Assembly: GCA_965232575.1 (NCBI GenBank)
Contig: CBDDPZ010000007.1
Coordinates: forward strand, 620,001 to 684,000
Direction: 5' to 3'
Source: Bin5 sp965232575
GTDB taxonomy: Bacteria > Chloroflexota > Anaerolineae > Caldilineales > Caldilineaceae
DNA: 64,000 nt
The position numbers were made by a program, and so were the translations under genes. The notes below the pieces were generated by a model. That model saw only the letters and a list, made by a program, of their open reading frames with translations, was not told the DNA's origin and searched no databases. Position 1 is the first letter of the stretch, and each line of letters starts with the position of its first letter. This document shows, in pieces, positions 35,095-43,950 of the stretch.

Positions 35095-36018
35095 CTACCG
35101 GGCAGCCTCTCCTTCATAGTAGACCCAGCGGCGCGACGAATACTGGAATAACAAAGTAAATGTGATGATGATTGCGAAAAGGACCCAGGCGGCCGCCGAG
35201 GCGTAGCCGAAGCGGATCTGCAGGAAGGCCTTGCGATAAAGGAAGAGCACCATGCTCAGAGTGGCGTTATTGGGTCCGCCTTCGGTCATGATGAAGGCTT
35301 GGGTGAAGAACTGGAAGGCGTAGATGAGGCCGATGGTGACGTTGAAGAAGATGGTTGGCGTCAACATCGGGATGGTGACGTGCCAGAATTTGCGGATGCT
35401 GTTGGCGCCGTCGATGGTGGCGGCTTCGTAGAGATGGGTGGGGATGCCCTGCAGGCCGGCCAGGTAAAGAAGCATGTTGGCGCCCACGCCCCAGACGCTC
35501 ATGATGATCAATGAAGGGAGCGCCCAGGTTGATGAGTAGAGCCATGACGGGCCCTCGATGCTGAAGATGGCGAGGAAGTTGTTGAGCAGGCCGGCGCGGG
35601 GGTTGAAGATCTGCAGCCAGAGCAGAGAGACGGCGACGCCGGAGATGACGGTGGGCAGGTAGTAGATGGTGCGCCAGATGCCCAGGCCCAGCAGTTTCTG
35701 GTTCAAGACGAGGGCGATCATGAGCGCAAGGCAGGAGCCAAGCGGGACGGTTGAGAAGGCATAGATGAAGGTTACGCGCAGGCTCTTCCAGAAGAGGTCT
35801 TCGCGGAAGAGGTCGCGGTAGTTCTCGATGCCGACGAAGAATGTGCTGGTGAGCAGATCGGAGCGGAAGAAGCTCAGTCCCAGCGAAAAGAGCATCGGCC
35901 CGAACACGAAGGACAGAAAGCCTACCATCCAGGGCAGGAGGCAGAGATAGGCCGTGATCAGGTCCTGCCGCTTCTGGGAGGAGCCCACCCGCCACTGTCT
36001 TGCCAAGCGCGTTGCCAT
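35095..36018 (-). CDS. Carbohydrate ABC transporter permease, MalF-like (cassette 1)
   Basis: This 307-residue membrane protein has a start MATRLARQWRVGSSQKRQDLITAYLCLLPWMVGFLSFVFGPM, six hydrophobic segments and the EAA loop LYEAATIDGANSIRKFWHVTIPML. A strong ribosome site (GAGGAACAGT) precedes the ATG. It is second in the cassette, 87 bases after the binding-protein gene, and that gap contains a perfect hairpin. Confidence 0.93.
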   Translation of the reverse strand: MATRLARQWRVGSSQKRQDLITAYLCLLPWMVGFLSFVFGPMLFSLGLSFFRSDLLTSTFFVGIENYRDLFREDLFWKSLRVTFIYAFSTVPLGSCLALMIALVLNQKLLGLGIWRTIYYLPTVISGVAVSLLWLQIFNPRAGLLNNFLAIFSIEGPSWLYSSTWALPSLIIMSVWGVGANMLLYLAGLQGIPTHLYEAATIDGANSIRKFWHVTIPMLTPTIFFNVTIGLIYAFQFFTQAFIMTEGGPNNATLSMVLFLYRKAFLQIRFGYASAAAWVLFAIIITFTLLFQYSSRRWVYYEGEAAR

Positions 36019-36053
36019 ACTGTTCCTCAGTATCTCTTAGGAAGAGGGGGAAG

Positions 36054-36080
36054 AGGAGTGAGAAGGAACATCTCACTCCT
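36054..36080 (-). terminator. Hairpin between binding-protein and MalF-like genes (cassette 1)
   Basis: AGGAGTGAGA (36054-36063) pairs perfectly with TCTCACTCCT (36071-36080) around a 7-base loop. It starts 25 bases after the binding-protein stop. The position parallels hairpins in the other ABC operons here, consistent with differential expression of binding protein and permeases. Confidence 0.55.
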
Positions 36081-36104
36081 CATAACTCACTTCTCTCTAC
36101 TCGC

Positions 36105-37529
36105 TTATCCCATTCGTTCGAGCGTAGCGTGCTGGGCCTCGGTCACCTGCTGGGAGATGTCGACCAGGATGCTGACGGGCTCGGAGCCTTCAACATAGAT
36201 GGCCTCCATGGCGGGGACGAGGAGTTCTTCGGCTACGGACTGGAAGCGGAAGAGCTGCGGGCCGCGGGCCTCGCCGGTCTTCAGCTGATCGACGATAACC
36301 TCCAGGTTGACCGGCTCGAGGCGGCCGTCGATCTCGCGCAGGAAGCCTGGCCACTTGTCGGCGGAGCTGGCGAGGCCGGGCAGACGGCCCGACCTGCGGG
36401 CCACGTTGTCCTGGTACCATTCGCCGGCGCCGATCCACTTGACCCAGTTCCAGACATCGTCGTGGTTGCCGCGGTCGGCGACGCCCTTGTAGACGCACCA
36501 CTGGTCGGGGGCGCCCATGCAGACGCGGTCGACGGGGCCGGCGGCGATGTGGTTGATGTCCCAGGAGCCTTCTTCCATCTGGTCGGCGAGGTCGAAGAAC
36601 TGGTCGGCGCTGCGTTCGGCGAAGGCGACGATGTCGGCGGGGAGGACGCCGGTCCAGGTGTTGGGGATACCGGAGGCGTTGACCTGGTTTCGCTGTGCCA
36701 GGCAGTTGAGATCCCACATGTTGTGGCGGATCCACTCGAAGGCGGCGAGAGCCTCCTCTTCGCCGAGCATGCATTCCATCAGGGTCTCGTCGTCGCGGAC
36801 CATGCCGCCCCAGGCCTCGACGTAGTAGAAGTAGCCCAGTACGTAGCTGGGCCGCAACTGGCCGCCCCAGCGGGTGATCTCGCCGTCGTCATCTTTCTTT
36901 GTGAGGGCGCACGCGGTTGCGGCGCAGTCGTCGACGCTCCAGTCCTGTTCGGGGTAGGCGACACCGAGCTCGTCGAAGGCCGGTTTGCTGTAGTAGACGC
37001 TGGTCACGTCGATGTTGGTCACCATCGCCATGCGGATTTGGGTAATCTGGTCCCAGCACTGGTCCCAGCCGGCGGCGAGGAAGATGTCGTCGGCGTCGGG
37101 GACGTCCTGGTCGACCAGGGGCTGCAGGTCGAGGAGCTGTCCTTTTTCGGCCCAGGTGTTGATGATGGGGGGCCAGGTGGACATCACGTCGGGCGCGGTG
37201 CCGGCGGCCATGTTGGTCAACACCTTGGTGGACCAGCCGTCGCCGTGCGGTTCCCAGAGGATTTCAACTTCGGGGTGTTCTTCGTAGTAGCGGGGGAAGG
37301 CCTCGTCCTGGTGGTACTCGGCCCATTGGATGCCGGGCACGTTGGCGAACCAGTCGAAGCTGGCGAAGCGGATCTGGGTCCGTTCGCCGTCTGCGTCGGA
37401 GGCGGCTGCGCTGTCTCCGGCCATTGTGTCGCCGCCGGCGGGAGCCGGGGCGCAGGCGGCCAGCGCGGCTGTACCCGCGATTCCGGCGCTTAAGCGCAAC
37501 ATATCGCGGCGAGTTAATCGGTTGGACAT
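36105..37529 (-). CDS. Carbohydrate ABC transporter substrate-binding protein, Tat lipoprotein (cassette 1)
   Basis: This 474-residue SBP_bac_1-type protein has a twin-arginine leader (Arg7-Arg8 in TRRDMLRLSAG) and a lipobox LAAC (Cys26), then an Asp/Ala-rich linker. It is therefore exported folded and anchored outside. The mature part reads IRFASFDWFANVPGIQWAEYHQ and contains many tryptophans, typical of sugar-binding clefts. It shows no close similarity to the cassette 2 and 3 binding proteins, so it likely handles a different sugar. Confidence 0.92.
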   Translation of the reverse strand: MSNRLTRRDMLRLSAGIAGTAALAACAPAPAGGDTMAGDSAAASDADGERTQIRFASFDWFANVPGIQWAEYHQDEAFPRYYEEHPEVEILWEPHGDGWSTKVLTNMAAGTAPDVMSTWPPIINTWAEKGQLLDLQPLVDQDVPDADDIFLAAGWDQCWDQITQIRMAMVTNIDVTSVYYSKPAFDELGVAYPEQDWSVDDCAATACALTKKDDDGEITRWGGQLRPSYVLGYFYYVEAWGGMVRDDETLMECMLGEEEALAAFEWIRHNMWDLNCLAQRNQVNASGIPNTWTGVLPADIVAFAERSADQFFDLADQMEEGSWDINHIAAGPVDRVCMGAPDQWCVYKGVADRGNHDDVWNWVKWIGAGEWYQDNVARRSGRLPGLASSADKWPGFLREIDGRLEPVNLEVIVDQLKTGEARGPQLFRFQSVAEELLVPAMEAIYVEGSEPVSILVDISQQVTEAQHATLERMG

Positions 37530-37619
37530 GGTAAGTTCCTCCTGTGGAAAGATGCTTGGCTATGCCCTAACAAAGTTTAATCGAGAAAACTCCCTTGCGG
37601 TGTGAATTTACCCTTTCCG

Positions 37620-38648
37620 CTAAGTCACCTCAGCGACCTTCGCCGGCAGTCCAGTGCGAATCGACTCCCAGCAGGCCGAGGCCGTGGCAATCACTTTGGC
37701 TCCCGCGACTTCATCGATGAGGGGGCGCTTGTCCTCTCGCAAACACTCTTCAAAATGGCGCATGTAGCGTAGTACTTCCTGGCCGTGCCCGGCTTCGCGC
37801 TTGAACTCCAGGCTCAACTCGGGCTGGCCCTGGATCTTGTCGAGAACGAGCTGGTCGTTGACATACGACCCCTTGTCGCCGAAAATGCTCAGCCCCTGCA
37901 TGGGTAGCGGGGGCTCCACCAGACCGTATACGGCCAGAATCCGGGCAATCACGCCGGAACGGAAGCGCAGGTTGATCAGAAAGTTGTCATGTTTGTCGGC
38001 CGGATAGCGGTCGTCCATGTGGCTGCAGGAAGCGTAGGTGAAGACCTCATCGACATCGCCGAAGAACCAGCGAAGCAGATCGATTGGATGGCAGGCGCCG
38101 CCGTAGAGCCAGTCCTGCGGCGCCTCGTGCCGCCAGGTGGTGCGGTCCATAACCGGCCGCATGTCGTGGACGTAGTGGGCCTCCGCGAAGAGCGGTCGCC
38201 CCAGGTCGCCGTCTTCAAACAGCTTGTGCGCAGCCATAAACCGCGGCACGAAGCGGGAGGTCTGCCCGACCAGAAACTTCACGCCGGCCCTCTGGACCAG
38301 CTGCACAACGCGTCTGGCCTCCTCCAGAGAGACGACCATTGGCTTCGTGCAGATGATATGCTTGCCGGCGGCGACGGCGGCTTCGATATGCGCCATGTGC
38401 AGGTGGTCGGGCGAATAGATACCGACAACGTCGACATCGGGCTGCAGCGCCAGTTCCCGGTAGTCTGTGGTAAGGTGCGGGATCCCGTGCTCTTTGCCCA
38501 GCCGCTCCAGTCGCGCGGTGTCGCTGTCGCACAGGGCGCGCACCTGCATGCTTGACGTCGCATCCTGGTTGATGGCGAGCATGTTCGCGCCCATTCCCAG
38601 GCCGATCACGCCGACCCCGATCTCTTTGCCCATCCTTCTACCTAACAT
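37620..38648 (-). CDS. Gfo/Idh/MocA-family oxidoreductase (type B)
   Basis: This 342-residue oxidoreductase has Rossmann motif VGVIGLGMGANM, VVGIYSPDHLHMAHIEAAVAAGKHI, then CTKPMVVSLEEA, which keeps the catalytic Lys in a TKP variant of EKP. It is a paralogue of the protein at 45044-46105 (shared GVKFLVGQT.RF, HDMRPV, GGACHPIDL-like and YMRHF blocks). An internal ATG six codons in is an alternative start. It follows the cassette 2 binding-protein and permease genes and probably oxidises the imported sugar. Confidence 0.9.
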   Translation of the reverse strand: MLGRRMGKEIGVGVIGLGMGANMLAINQDATSSMQVRALCDSDTARLERLGKEHGIPHLTTDYRELALQPDVDVVGIYSPDHLHMAHIEAAVAAGKHIICTKPMVVSLEEARRVVQLVQRAGVKFLVGQTSRFVPRFMAAHKLFEDGDLGRPLFAEAHYVHDMRPVMDRTTWRHEAPQDWLYGGACHPIDLLRWFFGDVDEVFTYASCSHMDDRYPADKHDNFLINLRFRSGVIARILAVYGLVEPPLPMQGLSIFGDKGSYVNDQLVLDKIQGQPELSLEFKREAGHGQEVLRYMRHFEECLREDKRPLIDEVAGAKVIATASACWESIRTGLPAKVAEVT

Positions 38649-38710
38649 GAGGATTCCCGTCTGAAGTGTGAGCGGCCTGTAAAGCGCGCCGCTTTCCGGT
38701 TTTCTCTACA

Positions 38711-39595
38711 TCAGCCCTTTATTCCCGTCAGAGCGATCCCCTTCACCAGGTTGCGCTGAAAGATGAAAAAGACGATGAGCGGGGGAATCAGGGTAAGCAG
38801 GGAGCTGGCCATGACCTTGGAGTAGTCGAACCAGCCGAATGAGTTGCCGATGCCGCGCAGGGCGAGGGGGAGCGTGTAGTTGCCGGCGTCGGTGATGGTA
38901 ACGAGGGGCCAGAGATAGTCGTTGAATGTGGCCCTGAAGCTGAAGATTGCCAGCACGGAGATGACCGGCTTCATCATGCCGACGATGATGCGGGTGTAGA
39001 TGGTGAAATCACCGGCGCCGTCGATCTTGGCGGCGTCGTAGAGCTCGACGGGGATTCCGTAGACGAACTGGCGGCAGAGAAAGATGCCGAAGGAGGAGAA
39101 GACGGAGGGCACGATCAGGACCCACAGGGTGTTGAGGAGCTCGAGCCTGTCCATGACGACGTAGAGGGGAATGAGGAGGGTGAGGAAAGGCACCATGGTG
39201 GTCGAGAGCACAAAGTAGAAGAGGGGCTCGCGCAGGGGGAAGCGCAGGCGGGCGAAGCAGTAGCCGCCGAGCGTGGAGGTGATGAGAACGGCGATGACGG
39301 TGGTGACGGTGACGAAGATGCTGTTGAGGTAGGAGCGGGCGAGGCTGCCCCCGCCGATCTTGTGGGAGAGGACGACCCGGAAGGCGTCGAGCGACCATTC
39401 TTCGGGCCAGAGCGTGGGGGGGATGCGGATGATGTCGGCGGGCAGCTTGAAGGCGGAGAGCACGAGCCAGGCGAAGGGGTAGAGCATCAGGACGCCGCCG
39501 CCGATGAGGACGGCGATGAGCAGCCAAGTCTGCCAGCGGGTGCGCTGCCAGTAGGGCGTTGAAAGGCGGGAAAGGTCGGTCGTGGTCGCGGTCAT
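38711..39595 (-). CDS. Carbohydrate ABC transporter permease, MalG-like (cassette 2)
   Basis: This 294-residue permease has EAA loop LYDAAKIDGAGDFTIYTRIIVGMM and C-terminus KGIALTGIKG. It is strongly similar over its length to the cassette 3 MalG-like protein (for example FYFVLSTTMVPFLTLLIPLY and LCRQFVYGIP in both). It starts 12 bases after the MalF-like stop, behind a GGAGAAG ribosome site, so the two are translationally close. Confidence 0.94.
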   Translation of the reverse strand: MTATTTDLSRLSTPYWQRTRWQTWLLIAVLIGGGVLMLYPFAWLVLSAFKLPADIIRIPPTLWPEEWSLDAFRVVLSHKIGGGSLARSYLNSIFVTVTTVIAVLITSTLGGYCFARLRFPLREPLFYFVLSTTMVPFLTLLIPLYVVMDRLELLNTLWVLIVPSVFSSFGIFLCRQFVYGIPVELYDAAKIDGAGDFTIYTRIIVGMMKPVISVLAIFSFRATFNDYLWPLVTITDAGNYTLPLALRGIGNSFGWFDYSKVMASSLLTLIPPLIVFFIFQRNLVKGIALTGIKG

Positions 39596-39607
39596 GGTGC
39601 TTCTCCG

Positions 39608-40531
39608 TCAATAGTCCCAGGACTTACGGCGGCGCTGGAGCTCGAAGAGGGTGGCGCTGAGCAGGATGACGAACATGGCGATGGAGACGGCGGCGCCGTA
39701 GCCGAGGTTGAGCACCTCGAAGCCGAGCTGGTAGGTGTAGAGTGAGAGCGTGCGGGTGCTGTGGCCGGGGCCGGGCATGAGTTGGAAGGGCTCGAACATC
39801 TGCATGGTGCCGATGATGCTGGTTACGACCTGGTAGGCCATGGCGGGCTGGATCAGGGGCAGGGTGACGGCGGTGAAGCGTTTCCAGGCGCTGGCGCCGT
39901 CGAGTTGGGCGGCCTCGAGCAGGCTGTCGGGTACCTCGTTGATGGCGGCGAGCAGGACGATGGAGGAGTTGCCGAGGAAGATCCAGACGACCATGAGTGT
40001 TATGCACCAGAGGGCCTGGTCGGGGCTGTTGGAAAAGGGCTGGGGCGGCAGGCCGAGCGATTCGATGATGGCGTTAAAGGCGCCGCCGTTGGTGCGGTAG
40101 AGCCATTTCCAGAGCAGGACGCTGACGACGCCGGGCATGATGACGGGCAGGTTGTAGACGGCGAGCAGCGTGTACTGGTAGACGGGGCGCAGGTGGCTGA
40201 GCGCGAGCGCGAGCAGGAGGGCGAGGCTGAGGGCGACGAAGATTTCGACGGCCGAGAATCGGACGGTGGTCCAGAGCGCGCCCCAGAAGCCGGGGTCGCC
40301 GAACAGCTTGGCGAAGTTGCGGGTGTCGACGAAGACCGGTTTCTGGATGTAGTCCCAGTTGTGGAAGGAGAGCCAGATGGCGGTGCCGAAGGGGATGACG
40401 AACATCACCAGGTAGAAGACGGTGAGGGTGAAGGCGAAACCCATCCCCAGCCAGCTGTACTGGGAGAGCCAGGCGCGCCGCGGCGCGCCTGGCGCGGCGT
40501 CAGTTGGACGGGATCCTGCTGTGACTGCCAT
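39608..40531 (-). CDS. Carbohydrate ABC transporter permease, MalF-like (cassette 2)
   Basis: This 307-residue permease has EAA loop LLEAAQLDGASAWKRFTAVTLPLI and six predicted helices, with the family end LQRRRKSWDY. Its N-terminal codons contain a 26-bp perfect palindrome (40468-40493). It is a paralogue of the cassette 3 MalF-like protein, including the GPGHSTRTLSLYTYQLGFEVLNLGYGAAVS block. Confidence 0.94.
   Translation of the reverse strand: MAVTAGSRPTDAAPGAPRRAWLSQYSWLGMGFAFTLTVFYLVMFVIPFGTAIWLSFHNWDYIQKPVFVDTRNFAKLFGDPGFWGALWTTVRFSAVEIFVALSLALLLALALSHLRPVYQYTLLAVYNLPVIMPGVVSVLLWKWLYRTNGGAFNAIIESLGLPPQPFSNSPDQALWCITLMVVWIFLGNSSIVLLAAINEVPDSLLEAAQLDGASAWKRFTAVTLPLIQPAMAYQVVTSIIGTMQMFEPFQLMPGPGHSTRTLSLYTYQLGFEVLNLGYGAAVSIAMFVILLSATLFELQRRRKSWDY
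40468..40493. repeat. 26-bp perfect GC palindrome inside the malF-like coding start
   Basis: Positions 40468-40480 are the exact reverse complement of 40481-40493 (GCCAGGCGCGCCG arm). It lies around codons 13-22 of the cassette 2 MalF-like gene, where an mRNA hairpin could affect translation. The encoded residues are GAPRRAW-like and not otherwise special. Confidence 0.6.
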
Positions 40532-40578
40532 GGCTGCCTTCCCCTTCAGAATTGCGGCAACAGGTCAGGCGGCTGGGC

Positions 40579-40602
40579 GGGACGGCCCGGAAGGACCGTC
40601 CC
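40579..40602 (-). terminator. Hairpin between binding-protein and MalF-like genes (cassette 2)
   Basis: GGGACGG (40579-40585) pairs with CCGTCCC (40596-40602) around a 10-base loop, and the stem can extend imperfectly on both sides. It lies in the 87-base gap after the binding-protein stop at 40619. Confidence 0.5.
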
Positions 40603-40618
40603 TGCCTGCCGCGGAAGA

Positions 40619-41977
40619 TCAGGCATTGAGTCGTTCGAGGGCCGTGTCTTCGAGGCCCTGCATTTCGGCGTCGATGTTTTCGACGGCCTCCTGGATGGAG
40701 ATCTCGCCGGTGAGCGCTCTTTCGGCCTCGCGCCAGGCGGGGGCCGGGTTGGCGACGTGGTGGCCGGCGTAGCGGGCGTGGGGCCAGACGCCGAGCGCGC
40801 ACTTCTTGGAGATGGCCCCGTACTTGGTGTCTTCGATGCGCGGGTCGGCGTAGACCTCGGGGCTCATCAGGCTGCCGGAGTAGAATTCCATGGCCTGCAG
40901 CTGCCCTTCGGTGCTCATGATCATGTCGATGAACGCGATGGAGGCGTTCAACTTGTCGGAGTCGTCGGCGAGGCGCCGCGAGAGGGCCCAGGAGCCGATA
41001 TGGCTGGGGCAGAGGATGCGGTCGACGGCGTCGGGGTGGCTGGGCATCGGCACTGCATCGAGGTTGAGCGGGAACTGGTTGGCGAGGACGCTGAAGGTCC
41101 AGGAGCCCATGCCTTCCATGGAGAGGATGCCGTTGGCCATGTCCTGCCAGACGTTGTCGATGAAGTCCCAGTCGAAGAGGCGGTGTTCGTAGATGATGTC
41201 GTGCATGAACTGGAGGGCGGCGATGCCTGCTTCGCTGTTGTAGGTGAAGGTGGCGGTCTCGACGTCGTAGGGCGCGCCCCCGAGCTGGTACATGAGTGTT
41301 TGGGGGAAGAGGCCCAACATCCCAGTGAGGGTCCAGGCGGCATGGGTCATGTTGCCGTCGTCGTCGATCTGCCGGACCTTGAGGCAGTCGTCGATGACAA
41401 CGCCGAGGTCGCTCCACTGGGTCCAGTCGCCGCCGGCTTCGGAGAAGTGGTCGGTGTTGAGGACGAGGACGCAGTCGGAGAGGCCGGAGATGTAGGGGTA
41501 GTAGTAGGCCTTGCCTTCGGGCGCGTTGACGGCGGTGAAGGCGGCGGGGAAGAAACGTTCCTCGAGGGCGTTGCGCCCGCCGGCGAGGTCGGTGATCTCG
41601 AGGAAGACCTGGCTTACGTCGGTGGCGACGACCCAGTCTGTGTAATGATAGTTGATGTCGCCCTCATTGCCGGCTGCGATGGAGGGGAGGAGTTTGGCGA
41701 GCAGGTCGCCGTAGCCGATCGGCTGTGTGTTGACGGTTACACCGGGCTCGACTTCGGCGAAGGCCTCGGTGGCCCAGGCAAGGATGCGGTTCATGCCGTC
41801 CCAGTCCTGGTGCCAGACGGTGATTTCGGCTTCCAGCTGATCGGGCATGTCTTCGGCCATGTCGCCGCCGGTCATGTCGCCGCCGACCGGTGCGCAGGCC
41901 GCCAGCACGGCGCCCGCGGTTGCGGCTGACGAAAGCTGCAGGAAACTTCGTCGACTCATTGTGTTGCGCTGCATCAT
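40619..41977 (-). CDS. Carbohydrate ABC transporter substrate-binding protein, Tat lipoprotein (cassette 2)
   Basis: This 452-residue binding protein starts at the ATG at 41977, preceded by GGAAGGAAAACAG. The leader has Arg9-Arg10 (SRRSFLQLSSAA) and lipobox LAAC (Cys28). The mature part begins ITVWHQDWDGMNRILAWA and contains IGYGDLLAKLLPSIAAGNEGD and YTDWVVATDVSQVFLEITD. These blocks recur in the cassette 3 binding protein, showing recent common origin. It is first in its operon. Confidence 0.93.
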   Translation of the reverse strand: MMQRNTMSRRSFLQLSSAATAGAVLAACAPVGGDMTGGDMAEDMPDQLEAEITVWHQDWDGMNRILAWATEAFAEVEPGVTVNTQPIGYGDLLAKLLPSIAAGNEGDINYHYTDWVVATDVSQVFLEITDLAGGRNALEERFFPAAFTAVNAPEGKAYYYPYISGLSDCVLVLNTDHFSEAGGDWTQWSDLGVVIDDCLKVRQIDDDGNMTHAAWTLTGMLGLFPQTLMYQLGGAPYDVETATFTYNSEAGIAALQFMHDIIYEHRLFDWDFIDNVWQDMANGILSMEGMGSWTFSVLANQFPLNLDAVPMPSHPDAVDRILCPSHIGSWALSRRLADDSDKLNASIAFIDMIMSTEGQLQAMEFYSGSLMSPEVYADPRIEDTKYGAISKKCALGVWPHARYAGHHVANPAPAWREAERALTGEISIQEAVENIDAEMQGLEDTALERLNA

Positions 41978-42095
41978 CTGTTTTCCTTCCGCCCTATTGG
42001 GCTTTGATGAGTGGAACACTGATCCATTTCAACCAGTGCCTCGCTAACTGGGAAGAGAACTATCCCGGACAGCTGGCATGCTACGACTTTCGATG

Positions 42096-43793
42096 TCAGG
42101 GCTTTTCGCCGCCCGCTGCGAATTCAGGTGTACCGGCCGCTACCTCCTCACCACTTTCTTCGGTTTCCGCCTTATCTTCGTTGAAGCTGTCTGGCGCGTT
42201 TACCTCTGGAACGAGCTGAAAAATTTTGCCGGTAGCATATCCAGTCGCGTAGAGATTGCCGGTTTCGTCAGAGCCGATGCTGCTTATCGCGGTACCTGCT
42301 TCCATGAGAAGGGTACTTTGCCACCTGTCTCCTTTTCGCTGCAATCCCCAGATGCTGCCCTTGCAGAAATCGGCGTATACGAAGATCGATGAGATGACGG
42401 CGCCGCCGACAACGACGCATTTCCCTTGTCCATGGTCATAGACGGATACGGGGTAGGCCAGTCTGTCTACATTGCAGGACCAACTGCAGTCGTTTCCCTC
42501 CCAGAAACTATACCCGTAGTTTTCCCCTCCAACGCTATTGGCTTCCTGAAAGTTGACCTCCTCTTTCTTAACTCCGCCGGCGTCAGGGATGTAGAGCGCG
42601 CCGGTCTGCCGGTCAAAGGCAATTCCCCAGGGATTGCGGAGTCCCATAGCCCAGATTTCAGGGCGGTATCCTTCAACGCCTACAAAGGGATTGCTTTGGG
42701 GGATGGCGTAGGGATTTACGCCGGATTCCACATCGATGCGCAGGAGCTTGCCCATTAAGTTGCCGGGGATCTGTGGGTTCAACCAGTTGCCGCCGCCGCC
42801 GCCACCGTCGCCGCTGCCGATGTAGAGGTAGCCGTCAGTGGGACTGAAAGACATAGAGCCGCCGTTGTGACTCGGATGCGGTTGCGGGATGGTAAGCAGG
42901 ACCTCCTCACTGTCCAGATCGGCAATGTCGGGATTGGATGTGGTCATGAACCGGCTAATAACGGTCTCATCGGGACTTGTATAACTCACGTAGAAATGCC
43001 TGTCGTCGGTATATGTTGGAGGGAAGACGACATTGTAAAGCCCCTGTTCTCCGCAACATTTTACACGGTCTGAGATATCCAGGAAGGGCTCATCGTTTAT
43101 TGCGCCATCCTTGAGAATGCGAATCCGCCCTTTGTGTTCGACGACAAAGAGGCGGCCGCTGCCATCGCCGGCATGCGTTGCTTGTACGGGCAACTCAAAC
43201 CCGGAGGCCGCCTCTTTGAGTTCCCACCCGCTGAACTCAATGGCGTTGAATACTCTGACTTCGTACCATCCGACCCAGCCCTTACTCTGTCTGGTCAGGA
43301 CGTAAACCCGATTTATGCGTCGCGGAGGGTCTACGATGACTTCAAGGATCTGCCCGTCCTCGGTATGAAAATTATCAAATCGCTTATAGGGGGTCGTCGT
43401 GTGGGCGTCATCTCCCAACCAGAGTTCATGCGTCGTCAAGCCGGCTTCGCTTTGCGTGACAACCATTTCGACTTTGCTTACCAGATGGAATTCATCGAAC
43501 TCGATTGAGAGCCATTGCGGCGCGAAGTCCTGTGCAGTCCACATTGTTGCTATGTCGCCGTCAAATGCGTGCTCCATATAGGGATTTCTTGCAGAGGCAT
43601 CTACCGTTCCCATGGAGGCGATGTTTTCTCCTTGTACGGTCAGGCGCGACTGCGGTGTTGGCGTAGCCACAGTTTCAGTCTGCGGCGCTGGCGTTGCTTC
43701 AGTTTCGGTTTGGGCGCTGGCGGAGTGGCCGAGAGAAACCAATAGCAGGAACCCTGTGAAGAATACAAGAGTGAACGTGACGCGATGGATCAA
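42096..43793 (-). CDS. Secreted F5/8C domain - glucose/sorbosone dehydrogenase (PQQ-type) fusion
   Basis: This 565-residue exported protein has a TTG start at 43793 behind GGAGGTCTATAA. Residues 1-27 form a signal peptide ending SASA, followed by a Thr/Pro linker. A discoidin-like carbohydrate-binding domain covers about 50-180 (YMEHAFDGDIATMWTAQDFAPQWLSIEF). The remainder is the six-blade GSDH fold: LPVQATHAGDGSGRLFVVEHKGRI, DISDRVKCCGEQGLYNVVFPP, GNLMGKLLRIDVESG and GLRNPWGIAFDRQTGALYIPD. It is predicted to oxidise sugars outside the membrane with PQQ. The acidic tail has no anchor. Confidence 0.9.
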   Translation of the reverse strand: MIHRVTFTLVFFTGFLLLVSLGHSASAQTETEATPAPQTETVATPTPQSRLTVQGENIASMGTVDASARNPYMEHAFDGDIATMWTAQDFAPQWLSIEFDEFHLVSKVEMVVTQSEAGLTTHELWLGDDAHTTTPYKRFDNFHTEDGQILEVIVDPPRRINRVYVLTRQSKGWVGWYEVRVFNAIEFSGWELKEAASGFELPVQATHAGDGSGRLFVVEHKGRIRILKDGAINDEPFLDISDRVKCCGEQGLYNVVFPPTYTDDRHFYVSYTSPDETVISRFMTTSNPDIADLDSEEVLLTIPQPHPSHNGGSMSFSPTDGYLYIGSGDGGGGGGNWLNPQIPGNLMGKLLRIDVESGVNPYAIPQSNPFVGVEGYRPEIWAMGLRNPWGIAFDRQTGALYIPDAGGVKKEEVNFQEANSVGGENYGYSFWEGNDCSWSCNVDRLAYPVSVYDHGQGKCVVVGGAVISSIFVYADFCKGSIWGLQRKGDRWQSTLLMEAGTAISSIGSDETGNLYATGYATGKIFQLVPEVNAPDSFNEDKAETEESGEEVAAGTPEFAAGGEKP

Positions 43794-43950
43794 ATTATAG
43801 ACCTCCGACTTGGCGCCCCGACCCGGCTATGCAAAGCATTCAGTGAAGAGTTGGCGCAACGGCCTGTTCATCGCCATAATGCTGCGCCGTTCGCATGGTA
43901 CGAGGGCGCCGAATCGGTCTGAACCAGAGCCTGACCTGCCGCGTTGCGCC

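Noticed and set aside
34965..35117. Longer version (133 residues) of the small gene between the permeases
   Set aside because: The extra 51 codons overlap the MalF-like gene end and have no ribosome site, whereas the internal ATG at 34964 has GAGG at normal spacing.
36000..37493. Nearly 500-codon plus-strand open frame opposite the cassette 1 binding protein
   Set aside because: It is the same type of antisense shadow. The minus strand carries the Tat leader, lipobox and binding-protein sequence.
39761..41929. Very long plus-strand open frame (over 700 codons) opposite the cassette 2 permease and binding-protein genes
   Set aside because: It is the antisense shadow of strongly biased GC-rich codons. 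Its product is low-complexity Gly/Asp/Val/Glu-rich text, with no homology pattern and no ribosome site, while the minus strand encodes clear transporter proteins.
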